From NCBI GenBank assembly GCA_026874595.1, contig CM049322.1:2525900-2589899 (forward strand): 64,000 bases of DNA. The letters are read 5' to 3'. The notes under the pieces are model-generated. The model had not been told where the DNA came from. It made no database searches and saw only the letters and a list, made by a program, of their open reading frames with translations. The position numbers and the translations under genes are program-made. Positions 12,304 through 25,330 of the stretch are shown here, in pieces. The stretch comes from Sipunculus nudus (lineage: Eukaryota > Annelida > Sipuncula > Golfingiida > Sipunculidae). The first letter of the stretch is position 1; the number at the start of each line of letters is the position of its first letter.

Positions 12304-13000
12304 TCATAAGCACACTGAATACTCAATAGGCTGGGAACAAAACATGATAATTCTTAAGTAATCCCTTTTAAAAAAAGGCATAACTAGATCCCCAAAGCGA
12401 TTTAACCAAATTGTCATTGAAAGCGGCCATTGTTTAAGGAAACAATGTTCTGACCGGCGCGTCACTTCTCGCTCAACACATACCAATATACCGAATCCGG
12501 TACAGTTAACTTATGTTGGACGATGATCGTCTCCGAGCCAAATGTGAGGTTATCGTTTTATGCAGTATAATCAGCATAAATACTGTCTATGCTGATATAT
12601 TTCTGTATTCTCTTAAACACGTTGATGTGTGATAGATACACAGTATTCCTATGAGGCTTCCAGTAAAGTGTAAAGTGTGTTTTGTTCAGTGGTAACAATT
12701 GGATTGGTTAACAATATAACTTTGCTTAGATGTAGACATAAACCCTGACATGAGCTTTACATCAATGAAAAGTCCAGCTTTATAATGGTTTTAGCGAATT
12801 CGGGTCCTTTTTGTCTATGACTCTGTTGTGCAAAATAAAAGAAGAGTAAAAATCAAGTGCAATCAATTACGTATAGATATATTGCTGGTGTTTAACCGTT
12901 TTTTTATATCCTAGTTCCTAATTGTATGGGTAATTATTTAGATAATTAGATATGCCTTAAATACATGTTAAATACAAAGTCAAGTTTACATTATATTTCT
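12304..13000. other. Non-coding spacer
   Basis: No gene recognised. A small hairpin CCATTGTTTAAGGAAACAATG sits at about 12430-12450. Confidence 0.35.
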
Positions 13001-13019
13001 CTCCTGTATTTTGCCAGTG

Positions 13020-15083
13020 TTAGATAAAATGTTGGCAGAAGAGAAAAAATGAGAAAAAAAATTATGCTCACAAATACAGATACTATTGCTTTAATATTGG
13101 ATGCTGCAGTTTTGAGTTCAGATAAACCTGTTCTGTTACATATTTTGCTCAAAAGAGTTCGGAACAATATGAGTCTTTAGATGAAAGTGATGGAATAGTA
13201 AGACCAGAAAATATTATGGTAGATGTTATGGCAAAATATGGAGATTTATATGTCATTTTAATTGGTGATCTGAATGCCAAGATTTGTAAAATGTGTGAAT
13301 ACATAAAAATGATAATTTAAGATTCATTGATTTAAATGAAGCGTACCCTTCAGACAAATTTAACGTGAGTTGAAATTTAAGGATGGTAAAACTTGTAAAT
13401 TTAGGTTTTTATTTATTTATTAATATTTATTTATTGAATGGTAGAATTACACCAGACATTGAAGGTGAATACGTGAAACCCATGCTGAGTATTATTGACT
13501 ACATTATTGTTAGTGCTAACCTTTATTATTTAAATGGAAACATTTACAGTTTTAAGGTTAGATTTTTCAGAACACTTTCCAGTGAAATGTACTTTGAAAG
13601 TTGAATCTGTTAAAACATTTTCAGATAATATTTTTCTCACAACTGCATGGGCAAGGTATAGACTTAAGCCACAGGCTGTAGATGAAGTTTCAAATGATCA
13701 TGAAAATTTGTATAATGATCACATATGTAATTTTAAATATTATGTTCAATAAGATGATGAGGCTATAAAAAATATTTTAATAAGATGTTACAAATTTTTT
13801 TCAAATAAATATTACCAAAGTAAAAAGAGTTGGCCTCAGCCAGACTGGTGGTACGGAGAATATGCCAAAGCAAAGTTGATTAAATATCGGATTAGATAAG
13901 ATATCGGATATCTGGAAATCTGGAGATATTTATGATTTGAACAGATACAAATTGAAAAGACAACAATTTATCAAACAGTAAAAACATAAATGATTTATGG
14001 GTCTGTGTTAAAAAGTGTCTCTAGAAAGAGAAGAGTGTTAATCACATTCCTGGAGATGATTTTATTAATCATTTCAGAAATTTACGCAATGAAAATAAAA
14101 ATGAAATTAAAGAAGATTTTCACATTATGACTGACACATACTTCAAAAATAGTTTTAATAGTAATTGTGTGAGGATTGCTTAACAATGAGATGACAGATA
14201 AGCAATAAATTAAATGCACATTGGTTAATCCCCTGAACCAGATGAACTCCAGGTGGATATTATTAAATCTCCTTTAGAAATTATTTTTTCCTAATAACAT
14301 ACTTATTTAATATGATTTTCAATAAGGGAACATTCCCTGGAGGAATGGAGTAAAGCAATTATAATTTCTTTACGAAAGAATGGTTCTCAAAGTGATCGTT
14401 GTAAATAGTATCCTGGTAAGGATCCTGGTAAGGGATATCCTTAAAAATGTTACTGATAAAATGTTCTGAACAATAAGCTTTATCGATTTGTTGAAGAAAT
14501 CAATATTTTATCCAAGTCACAAGCTGGTTACAGCTATCAATATTCTACAGTTGACAATCATTTATTTTGAATTATTTAGTTAAAAATACTTGGTTAAAAG
14601 AAATGGTAGGTTTGACTGTTTATTCATTCACTTAGCAAAAGCATTTGCTTGTGTTCAACATAATTTGTGATATGTTTTATTAAAACAAGACATAAATGGT
14701 AAAATTTAAAATGTTATAAATTCAATGCATTCGAACATGCCATCTTGTATATTAACTTAGAGTGGACTTACAGATTATTTCTCATGCTCAGTAGGTTCCC
14801 GGCAAGGTTGTATGATAAGTCCTTTATTATTTCTTTATTTTATGAATGAGTATTGTAACATATTAAATGGAAGCAAATGTCAAAGGATATATGCAAATGG
14901 TAATCTCTTGAATTTAATGACATTAGTTTTTGCAAATGATATGGTTAATTGTGGAGATACTGTTGGTAGACTTCAGCAGTAGATTGATCTCTTACAAATG
15001 TTTTGTGAAAATTATGGTTTTAAATTAATGCAGATAAAACTAAAATTATGGTTTTTAGGAAAGGTGGTCCTATACGAAAGGTA
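13020..15083 (+). mobile_element. LINE, 5' and central part: endonuclease plus reverse transcriptase, decayed
   Basis: Motifs occur in order on +, with frameshifts and stops between them. Endonuclease: YVILIGDLNAKI (13249-13284), LLNGRITPD (about 13432), SIIDYIIVSANLYY (13489-13530) and DFSEHFPVKCTLKV. Linker: WPQPDWWYGEYAKAKLIKYR (about 13830-13890). Reverse transcriptase: a SPEPDELQVDIIK-like segment (14230-14266), NNKLYRFVEEINILSKSQAG (about 14466-14525), HLAKAFACVQHN (14623-14660, normally KAFD), GSRQGCMISPLLF (14793-14832, motif B), and VFANDMVNCGDTVG (14930-14971, motif C with FADD changed to FAND), then IMVFRKGGP. Catalytic residues are lost and the frame is broken, so the copy is inactive. 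It stops abruptly where a family A element begins; the remainder resumes at about 18840. Confidence 0.83.
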
Positions 15084-18000
15084 AAAAAACAAGGGACCTA
15101 TGGGTCACGGTGCTCAGCTGAATGAGACCGATACAATTGTGTTGTTGTATGTAGGTCTGTAAGATTTCATTTTGACAGATGTAATTTTTTGTATTAATTA
15201 TGTAGTTGAGCGGAATAGTTATATAGAAGTATCAGTATTTTAAATATGAACAAGAATGTGTGTCTAAAATATTGCAATGGGAATGACCAGATGTTGTAAA
15301 TTGCAGAGGAAGGAAGTGGAGATTTGCAAGTATAAAAATACACATTTAATAAATCAAAATATTTATGGAAAAGTAGAAAACTTATACGTTTTGGGAAGCA
15401 GTTGCTGAATTAGAGAGGAAACAGAATGTCTCAAAAAGTATCTATAGAGAAGAAATTGTAGATTAAGCTGTGAGAAGTTCCCATGTTTGATCTGAATTGA
15501 AGAATGGGGGATTGTTGCAAATAATATCTTGTGATCTGACCATGTGTTTTCTAATGTTGAAACTGAAGCATTTAAACAGTTAGTACAGACAAGATCTATG
15601 GTATTTCAATGATCATTGGTTGGTTCTCTGACTAGTTGTTGACATTTAAAGAGTTGACATAATTGTGTCAATTTGGTGTTATATATTATATTAGAAATGT
15701 CAATATTGAAATCGCCCATGATCACTATAGGCAGGTTGTGGACAGCTTGAGAGACTAAAACTTGGGAGTTCAGAGAAGAAGTTACTGATGGGACATGCGG
15801 ATGACCTATAGAGGAAAACAATCTGAAGTGACTGAGTCTAAGTGTGAATATAGAGAAGAGATGACTCAAAATCTGGTGTTGTGTGGTGGTGAAGGGTTAC
15901 ATGAGGACTCAGCTGTTTACCTGTTTGGGGGGGGGGGAGGATGAGAGTTTAAAAACACCTTTGTAACTTTGTATATTTATTTCTTTATTTACCATTTATA
16001 AATTTTATGCAGTTGCCAGAAGAATATTGTCCTAAACAAATACTCAGTGGCAGGGAGTGCGGAAAGTTACAACACCTTTGCATAAACATACAGGATACAA
16101 AATTTAATCTTGCAGGTAAAAAAAAGTTTTATTCATAATAACTGAATATTTAAAAACAGACAGAGAGATAGAAAAACAAAGCAAATCACTTTAATTCCCA
16201 TTCTACTGAGGCAGAAAAATACTGAACGAATGTTTGCATTAGGTCCTCATTTTTTTATTACATCAATTTTTTGTTAAGGGAAATTTTGGGAAAAAATTTA
16301 TAAATTTTACTATACATTTACAATATATATCAATTATATTTGAAAATTTAAGTTGATTAACAATTCTAAATTGCATCAACATTTACACAGATGTATTTAT
16401 TTTTTTTTTAAATATATTTTTTTTAAATTTGCAAAATAATAATTATCTGAAAATAACACTTGATTCAGGAAAAGTTGTATACACTGGATTGGAAACAGCA
16501 ATGCAATTGAAGTATGTAACTAATGCAACATATCTGTTGGGGGGGGGGGAGGTCAGGGTTGTCTTGTGATTCTACATTTGTGACAGGAGTGTTGCATCAC
16601 TAATAAGTTTACCCAGGCAAGGCTGTAGGGACCAGACATGGCTGGTCTGGAGGTTCAAAATGAAAATACATTAGAGCCTCAGAAAAACTTTAATAACTAG
16701 AACAATTTTTAAGCTTTTACTTTGAAATTTCAGAATTTAACAGATTAAATCTATATATATCGACTGTGAAAAGTAAATTAAATGTTCTTACAAGAATGAA
16801 ACATACCATGGTCGAACTTGGGCAAAAATTAAGTTATATAGAGGAATATTTATGGTAAATATGAAGAAAACCAGATGAGTGGTTTTGATATTCGGCAGTC
16901 CTGAAGAATGAAAATAGATATTTAATAGAAACACAGATGTATTTAATATTTTCTAAAAATATATTTTTAAATTATAACTTTTTTAAATTATATAATACTG
17001 ACTAATTTACTGGCACGTACATAGGAACTATACAGAGGAAACGGTAGAAGTTTTGAGATACCGTGATGCATATGAAAATTTACAGACGGACAGGCAAGTT
17101 GACATAATACATTTATTTCACTTTCAAGGGAATAATGCATTTAAGTTTATATATAAGCCTTATTTTTTTTTGCATATCCACTTTTTCCATTAATAGTTTT
17201 AAATCTGATTCATTTTTTTTTATTGACAAGTTTTATAAATTTGTAATAAAACAACTGAAAGTATAAGTTAAAATATTAGAATTCTAAGCTGCAATCATTA
17301 TATATCCAGAGTGTAGCTCATATTGGGTCATATTATGCATACACATATATTTTTTTATTTTTAAATCACAAATGTTTAAACTGAATTTAAAAGAAAATAA
17401 TGCCACAACATGGCATCTACTAGATTATTCCTTGAATCACTATTAAAAAGTTTTGCACATTGGAGTTTTCAGTACATGCTTAATTTTATTCATCGAAATA
17501 AAATAAAAGATTCAGTAAATTTGATAAAATAAAAACATCTTTTCAAATAAAGTATACACACTTTTGGTTGAATGAGGGACAAACAATATCATTATGCTAA
17601 TTACAATCTCAGCTATAATTTATTACTGGAATTAATAGTCAATTTCACACTGGTGAAGTTTTTACTCTTCTGAAGTAAGGAATTACTTATCTGTTGAACA
17701 TCCACACTTTCATAGCAATACACCAATTTGTGGACACTATGAAATGAGCACTTTAATCATTGTAACCCTGGTGGTACAATACAAAATCTAAAATGTAGCA
17801 TAGCCTCGAATAAGAATGAATGAAATACAGAAAATAATAACATTCATCTAGTTAATGCACCATCTGGGGGGGGGGAGTGCAGGGCAGAGGGGAAGCCTGC
17901 TAGTAGTGGCCAAGCTGAGCCTTAGGCAAGCTGCCTGGGGTGGGTTACATAATGCAAGTGCTGGCTGTTCTACTAGGTGGGCCAGATGTAAACAACACTT

Positions 18001-18728
18001 GACATGGTGTATGAAAACTTGAATAAAAGCTATTCTTTTCAATCAATTCCTTTGAAATTTCAGATTTTAAAAGATTAAATCCTTATGTATATATGCTGTG
18101 AGATTAAATCAACAGTGCTTAAAGAGAAAAAACGTGCCATTCCCAAAGTTGGACAAGATTTAAGGTATTATTTTTTTATTTATGCTTATAACTTGAAAAA
18201 TTTGCAAAATTCAGATCTAATTTTGGGTAAATAATTAAATCTTGATTAAATAAAGTTATATTCCTGAAAAAAAAGTCTCCAGCTTCAACAATTCTCATGT
18301 TTGATGAGTAAATATATTTCCTGATTTTTTAAAAATTGCATTATTTTTGGTCCCATTACTTCAAAATAATACCCAAATCTGACCTAATTTTTGGTATGTT
18401 CATAGAAAATGTATTGAAGAATATGAATACTAAATATGACCAAGAACAGATCAGTGGTTTTGATATTAGGCAGCCTTGAAGTGTAACAATTGCTTTTTTA
18501 TGGAAAACGTAGGTTTTTCCTTAATATCTCGAAGGAACGAAGTCCTAATGACTCAATTTTTGGTATGGTAGGAGATTTTGGGAACATCTAATGGTATGTA
18601 AAATTTTAGATTCGTAGGTCCAACGGTTTTAAAATGTGCCCTGTTAACGGACGGACGGCCGGACGGCCGGACGACGGACAAAGGACCACGACTATAGCTC
18701 AGATGACTTATAGTTAGCTGAGCTAAAA
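15084..18728 (+). mobile_element. Family A non-autonomous element, long copy 1 (~3.6 kb)
   Basis: It starts ACAAGGGACCTATGGGTCAC, then GGTGCTCAGCTGA, and ends with a run of ACGGACGG/CCGGACGG, then ACTATAGCTCAGATGACTTA and TAGTTAGCTGAGCTAAAAA. GCTCAGCTGA at the 5' end and (T)AGCTGAGC at the 3' end are inverted. The interior matches the copy at 30239-33262 in order, for example the CTTTGCATAAACATACAGGA block (about 16075), GTAACCCTGGTGGTACAATA (about 17763) and a poly-G followed by GAGTGCAGGGCAGAGG. No open frame of its own encodes a transposase. The element lies inside LINE coding sequence. Confidence 0.75.
15540..15869 (-). pseudogene. Antisense LINE endonuclease fragment inside family A copy 1
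   Basis: The minus strand reads NLPIVIMGDFNIDISNIIY then LTQLCQLFKCQQLVREPTN, and further on a TWSDHKILFATI-like segment. MGDFNID and SDHK are the endonuclease/exonuclease/phosphatase signature motifs of LINE endonucleases. The same antisense segment recurs in other family A copies near 22920-23090 and 30890-31055, so it is an integral part of the family and not an independent insertion. Confidence 0.6.
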
Positions 18729-18829
18729 ATGGTATTTAAAAGTTCAATAGTATTTTTTTTTAACGAATTTAACAAATCAATATAGTACAAAACAAATTCT
18801 GCAAATATACTTCAAATGAATAATCCAAA

Positions 18830-19560
18830 TGCAGCAGCATAATAGGAAAATGTGGCAGATTTCTTTTGCTTGTAACTTGCTTGTTGTGTTGTATTAGGTA
18901 CTGGATTAAACTTTTGCATATGCAAGAACATACATATCAGAAACAGTATGTTGATGAATTAAAACAACAGTGGTAAATCAAATTGGGTATCTCTTGAAGA
19001 ACACTGTTGTTCTAATGTGGTTTTGGTTTTGTTTTGATGGCACGGTACATAGGAGATGTAAATTAATTTACGAAAGAAATTGAAATTAGAATTAAAGACA
19101 TGGCTATTCAAACATGGTATGGTGATATTAATTTGTGCAGTAAACTATAAAATTATGGTACTATTAAATAAATGGTCACTCTTGAAAAGTATGCATATTG
19201 TATTCCAAATAAAAAACACCGTATAGCACTTGCTAAAATTTGATGTTCAAATCATGAAGTGGTTATAGAAATGAGACGTCTTTAAACTATAGCTCGTGAA
19301 GTGAGGATCTGTAAATATTATTTATGTTATGGATTCAATGTTGTTGAGAATGAAGCTCAAATTATGCAAGAATGTGAATTATATCTTGATTTGAGATTTA
19401 AATACTTTACAGAAGACTTGCATTATCGAAGTGAAAAAAATATTTATAAAATTATTTAATTTAAATAATCCATTTGAAATAACAATAATTGCTGCGTATG
19501 TGTATAATTCGTTTTTGAGGAGACGAAACATGATAGATGGTTGATTATGTATTTTGTTCA
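18830..19560 (+). mobile_element. LINE, 3' part (C-terminal region), resuming after the inserted element
   Basis: The plus strand reads RYWIKLLHMQEHTYQKQY (about 18897-18950), then a KSNWVSLEEH-like segment, IKDMAIQTWYGDINLCSKL (about 19093-19149), KHRIALAKI-stop-CSNHEVVIEM (19212-19275) and REVRICKYYLCYGFNVVENE (about 19297-19356). This is the C-terminal region typical of the LINE lineage at 13020-15083 (KYWxKLL, RIALAKFRCSNHKLxIE). About 400 bp expected between MVFRKGG and KYWIKLL is missing or unrecognisable. Stops and frameshifts are frequent. Confidence 0.7.
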
Positions 19561-20029
19561 GTATTCACTGATGATGAATAGATTAACTGTTTAAGTAGGA
19601 ATGCAGTAATAATGCGTGTTATTGGCATTATTTATTAGTCAATATAAGACCTGCTGTGCATGATATTGTTGTCCTTGTATAATTGATTGTTTATTGAAAT
19701 GTATATGTTTTATACTCACTGATGATGGCAAAATAGATACATAGTGTATGTAGGTATGCAGTAAATGTTAATAGTGTTAATGGCATCATTCATTTAAAAA
19801 ATATAAAGATTGCTACCTTACTTTGTATTGATGTATTTGTTTGAATGCATATTTATTTTAATGTTTGGAACTTTTGGCCTGAAGACTTTTTCCTGAATAT
19901 ACTTCTGTTCTGTTCTATGACCATTGAAACTGTTCTCCCTTCCATTGGCCAGCAGCGCCCATAAAAGCGCACACTTAATGCTATTTCTAAGAAATTATGG
20001 GTTAATTTACTAATGGCTATTGACCTCGT

Positions 20030-20505
20030 ACGAAAAAGCTCGTTGCAGGTGGCGCCACCAATACCTTAATTTCAAATATGAGTCATGTGACTTAAATTTG
20101 CGTAAAACTTGGTGATGATAGCCCCAGCCTTTTCTGATATTGTAAATTTAGTATTCATTTACTGGCTAAATGACTAAGTTCAGTTTCCTGTAACTCGGCC
20201 AAAGTTAACCGAACTGGAACCATTCGAACTTAAGAAAGATTGTTTCAGAGATTACTTATGTGAAATATTGAACAATTTTGCCGTACGGTATAGTGAAGAA
20301 GAATTTTAAATGTTTTTTTCTAGCTTTTTCCCTATTACATCTAAGTAAATGGTGCTGGCAAAAAATAATAAGAGTTATTTAGATGATTGTTTTCTTTTCA
20401 TAAAATTTGGTGGTGCTATAGCTCCTGTAGTTTTTGAGATAACATACAGACGACGGACACCTGAAGACGCCACCCCATCGCATAAACTTGATATTTTAGT
20501 CATGT
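20030..20505 (+). mobile_element. Family B repeat, 3' part, copy 1
   Basis: Collinear with 54935-55440: GGTGGCGCCACCAATACCT, then an AAATTTG/GGTGATxATAxC stretch, GTAACTCGGCCAAA, CCGAACTGGAACCATTCGAAC, and an end ACGACGGACACCTGAAGACG with CCATCGCATAA. Length about 475 bp. It has no coding capacity; the 73-residue frame at 20349-20570 is incidental. Confidence 0.7.
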
Positions 20506-22540
20506 TTGCCACGAAAAACAACATGCAAGGATCTGTCTGCAAAGGTATATTGGTTAAATTTAGATACTGAGTTAAGGGTTCACTGCTGGTTCCTCAACAC
20601 GTTGATTCGTTTACATGGAACTTCTTGTTACACAGTAGAAAATTTTACTGGACACGTACGATATTTATTTATTTTTTCAATTATCTAGAATCTTTAAAAA
20701 TGTAATAACCTTAGCAACCTAACAATGAATATTCATAAGAAATTAGACGGAAAAAAACATAGGAAAATGAATGAATCTGTAGAACAAGTATAATATCTAG
20801 ATTATACAATTACCATAAAACTCAAGATTTACTAAGATTATTTGCCCTCTCATTAAGAGTTGTCTGTTGTGTTCGGTGTCTCTCCAGAATCATTTATCCG
20901 GTTTTAAAATAAACCTAGTAACATGAAAGGCGATCCTTCCTACTATATCAGACATATTACTGAAGCGAATCCACTGGCTATGTGCCGTTAGAGTTTATAT
21001 AAAAAAAAAGATAAGTACTGCCATCTACCTGGTCGTTTACTGGAACTAAACATTCTGGTGAACATCAATGAAGCCACATATTTTTGCCTTGTAAAAGAAA
21101 TAACTCATAACAGTAAAGCAACTGTACTGAGGTTGGCCCCATTACTTTGTGATAGCCGAGGGATAAAGAATTAAAATTAGTTCTGTAGCAAGAAAGTTTG
21201 AATTGTGGCTCATGATTGTTGTCATGCTTGTGACACAACTGTTGGCAGGTTCAAATTAGACGTCAGTATATTAAGGAAAGATTATTGCTGATGACAGATA
21301 GGTGCAACTTGAAAGCAATATACATATTATATAGATGTTTGCAGCTTGGACGGCCAGACATGTTGATAGCGTAAATTCCGGATACGGACAAAGTTGCTGG
21401 TGATAGAGAACTGTACCATAGAAATTGTTAGTGTGCGATATACGAACAGAGAGCGGTCGTCTTGGATACGAGGCCAGCCGAGGGCTAACGTGGTCCGTGG
21501 TGGGGGACCGACCAGGGCAGGTGACAGGTCGAGCGAGCAACCAACTGTCGTAAAGTGATTTATGTCATATGGGTATGAGTCTAGTTGAGTGCCAGTTCAG
21601 GTCCAGTGATGCAAGACATGTCTTGCTTGCTGTGTCAGTTCCTGGCCAATATTGCCAAGGTTGCGGGAGCAGCCAACCAATCTGTACAAGTACAAATCGA
21701 GGTGTTGCCAGCCCTGCCGTGCCTGTCCATCTCTAATGTACCTGTCGAGTTCAGCCCTGTATTGCTGCTGATCCCTGGAATTTGTTCTTTTGTGTCTCTT
21801 TGTCGTAGGGCACTGCCTGATGCTAACTCATGCTGGTAGGTGGGGCTGAGTTTTACTTTTGTCTTGAGTGTTGGGGTGATATATTAAACTAGGTTATTCC
21901 ATGAGTTTCAGATCGTTAATAGTCATTTGAGTCTCAAATATAATCGCTTTCTGTGACGGCGAAATATTAAAAGTCATTATAAAACTCCATGTATAGAAGC
22001 GAACAAACTGGCACTATCTGTACGGTAAGGTTTCAATAGTCTTGTTTGGGACAGGACATAATGGAAACGGTTATTTTGTATAATCTGTACTACAAAGCTA
22101 CTACGCTACGCATGCACAAATGAATGTTCAAGGTTTTGCATTCTCCACTGCCTTACCTGTTTTACTCCTGATCTAATGAATAACTACAGGAAATGGGCAG
22201 TTCCTTAACCATGCAGAATTTATGGAACACAAATAGTTTTTTTTCCCGTTGAGTCTTTGAAGCAACCTTAATAAATTCAAAACTTTAACTGTTTGTTGAA
22301 ACCAATGATTTTGTGAATTGCAATTACACTTCTTTTACAACTTAACCTTTTACAATGCGTTTCACGAACATATGTCTAAAACCGAAGACTCTATTATTCA
22401 ATCGATTCAGACGGAGGCTATAGAATACCGATCCAACTGCGTATTAGAAAAGTAAAAATTGACGAATGTTCGAAATATTCATTATAATGTTTGTGAATGA
22501 TTATCAATGGACAGATGTTATATTCATGTAGAATCAACAC
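20506..22540. other. Non-coding, nothing recognised
   Basis: Contains a more GC-rich block at about 21340-21840 with an 84-codon open frame (21585-21839) that I do not recognise; its length, lack of splice context and lack of domain make it weak. The rest is AT-rich spacer. Confidence 0.35.
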
Positions 22541-25330
22541 CCGTCCATCGGCAGAGCGTTCCCGCAAGGCAGGTGAGCGAGACAAGGCAGCAAGGCAAGA
22601 CAAGACAGCAAGGCAAGTCAGCCCAATAGCTCGGAGGATAACAGAGACCTAATTTCAAGATTCCAGGGAGCGTATTCATGGACCTCCCTGGATGTCAAGA
22701 TAGAAGTTTCTAGGTCCATTGGTTACGATTTGTGCCCTGTTAACAGACAACCACATCTTTGATTGTCTCAAAAATTGAGAACAAGGGACACCTATGGGTC
22801 ACGGTGCTCAGTTGAAGTTGACCTTGAACGTGAAAATGTAAAATAATATCAAATGGAGATAAAGTGTGAGAGGTAGAGGTAATATAGGCAACGGTTGGTT
22901 TATATAACTGATTTGTATTGATTAGCAAGAAACTGGCGCAAATAATATTTTTTGACCTGACCATGTGTTTCCGAATGTTGAAACTGAAGCATGTGAGCAG
23001 TTCGTGAAAATTGGCTATTTGATTAACTGTTTACAGTTCAGTAGTGTACACATTTGTTCAATTGGATCTATTATAATATATATTATTTAATATATATCTC
23101 TGTATTATTATAGTGTATATACATAGGATTTTCACTTATTTCAACAATGCTTACAGGATTTTAAAAAAAGTTCATTCACAGTTACTTAATATTTAAAAAG
23201 GGACAAACAGACTGGTAGACAAACAAAGCTGATAATATATGAAGTTTCAATTATTTCTTAATTTAATCATTATATCATTTTTTTAAAGTTTAACATCTGC
23301 AATAATACACAACTGAATATATAAGTTGCTTTCAAATTTCAGACTTAAATAGCTTAAATCCATACACATATAGCATATGAAAGTTATTTCAACAGTACTT
23401 ATAGGAAATATTTCATAATTAATATATATTTAATGATAATGGAGAGATGATGGACAGACAGAGCTGATCACTTTATGTTCCATTCTTCTGAGGCAAGAAT
23501 ATGTTTCAATAAGATCTTAATTTTTTCTATTCCAATTTTTTTAATTAAATAAATTTTACACATTTGCAATAAATGTGATATGAGAATAACTGTACAACTG
23601 TCACAGCAGGGGATCTCCCCCAGTGACTGTAACAAATTAGGAACCCTGGCATAGCTGACTTCCAGTGACCAGGAGTGGGCTGCCTGCATCTGAAAAAAAG
23701 CAAGTGACTAAAACAGAGCCTCAAGAAACAAGGGATCCATGGGTCACTTTGTTCATCTGAAGTTGACCTTGGAGGTAAAAATCTAAAATAATATCAAAAT
23801 GGAGATAAAGTCTAAGAGGAAAAGGTAATATAGGCCATGGCTGGTTGACATGTTGAAAATTAAATCAACAGTAAAAAAAAACTTGCCATGTTCAAATTTA
23901 CGCAAAATTTAAGGTAATTGATTTTATATTTATGCTAATAACTTAAAAAAAATACAAAATTCAGATCTAATTTTGGGTATACAATTGAATCTTAATTAAA
24001 CAAAGTATTATTCTTGGGAAAAAAAGTCTCTACCTTCAAAAATTTTCATGTTAAGTCAGCAAATATTTTTCCTGATTTTTTACAAGTCCAATATGTTCAA
24101 GCCCATAACTTATAGAAATTAAACTTAACAGTCTTAATTTCTGACAAGTATATAGGAGAATGCTCCTGAAAAAGATTAAGAAAAACAGATAAGTGGTTTT
24201 GATATTAGCCAGTCCTGAAGTGTGATAATAGGTTTTTAATGGAAATTTAAGGTTTTTCCTTAATTTCTCAAAGGAACGAAGTCGCAGTGACCCAGTTTTC
24301 GGTTTGGTAGGAGATCTTTGGTACATCAAACAGTATGCCAAATTTTGGATTCGTAGGTCCAACGGTTTCAAAACGTATCAGTCTAACGGACGGACGGACG
24401 GACAGTCGGACGACGGACAATGGACCACGACTAAAGCTCAGATGACTTATAGTCAGCTGAGCTAAAAAAAATCCGTAAATAAACGCAGGTGGTGCCACCA
24501 GTCTACAGAAAATTATGAAAAACTACACGATCAATATGCATGCAAAGAATCATGGTGATCAATGCAATATTTTTTCGGGGATCTCCCTGGATGTGAAGTT
24601 AGAAGATTCTAGTTCCAAGTGTTACGACTTGTGCCTGGTTAACCGCAACTGCAGCTTTAAAGGTCTCAAAAAATAGAGGAACAAGATCGTAAACATTTTG
24701 AAAAAAATCCAGGTGGCGCCACCAGTCTGCAGGAACAGAAGAAACACTCCATGATCAATATGCATGCAAAAAACTATGGTGAAAACGTATTAATTATTCA
24801 GTTACTGGACCTTTTGTATCATATTTGTGATCATTCTGGGGGATATTTATAGCTCACAGGATATGGGTAACAGAGACCTATTGTTTGGTTTCCAAGGAGA
24901 TTTGTTATGGATCTCCTTGGCTGTTTAGTAAGAAGAATCTAGGTCCAGTGGTTCAGATTTGTACACTGTTAACGGACGGACAGACAGGCTGACGGACGGA
25001 CGCTGGACAAATAGTGATCACTATAGCTCAGATGACCTTCAGTCAGTTGAGCTAAAAACAGACACGTAGTTTTGATATTAGGCAGAAATAAGATATGTTT
25101 TAATGGAAAATTGAGGTTTTTCTTAATTTCTCGAAATAACGAAGTCGCAGTAACAAAGTTTTTGGTTTGGTAGGAGATTTTGGGGACATCTAACAGTATG
25201 CCAATTTTTCAATTTGTAGGTTAAACGTTTTCAAAACGTGCCAGTCTAAAGGATGGACTAGTGGATTGAGGGAAGATGGACAATGGATCACATCTTCAGC
25301 TCAGATTACTTAGGGGAGCTAAGAACACCA
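22541..25330 (+). mobile_element. Nested cluster of family A elements and fragments
   Basis: An older 3' fragment (22630-22740, GGACCTCCCTGGATG...GTGCCCTGTTAAC) is followed by a family A start at 22781 (ACAAGGGACACCTATGGGTCAC). A second start at 23728 (ACAAGGGATCCATGGGTCAC) has a matching end at 24470 (AGTCAGCTGAGCTAAAAAA), giving a complete 743-bp short copy. The sequence then continues through two GGTGG(C/T)GCCACCAGTCT modules (24489 and 24711) to another family end at about 25057 (CAGTCAGTTGAGCTAAAAA), and a third, weak end at about 25320. The simplest reading is a 743-bp copy inserted into an older, larger one. Confidence 0.65.
23728..24470 (+). mobile_element. Family A, complete short copy (743 bp)
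   Basis: It has both termini: ACAAGGGATCCATGGGTCAC at the left and GACGGACAATGGACCACGAC, then AGTCAGCTGAGCTAAAAAA, at the right. The right half (CTCAAAGGAACGAAGTC, then TTCGTAGGTCCAACGGTTTC) matches the right halves of copies at 15084 and 30239. No coding capacity. Confidence 0.7.

Noticed and set aside
17848-18042. 64-codon minus-strand frame, also found at 32389-32595
   Set aside because: The match between the two reflects the shared family A repeat. They differ in length and contain the poly-G tract, so are not conserved proteins.
21585-21839. 84-codon frame MSASSGPVMQDM...
   Set aside because: No recognisable family, no splice context, and only moderate length in a locally GC-richer stretch. 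Not enough to call a gene.
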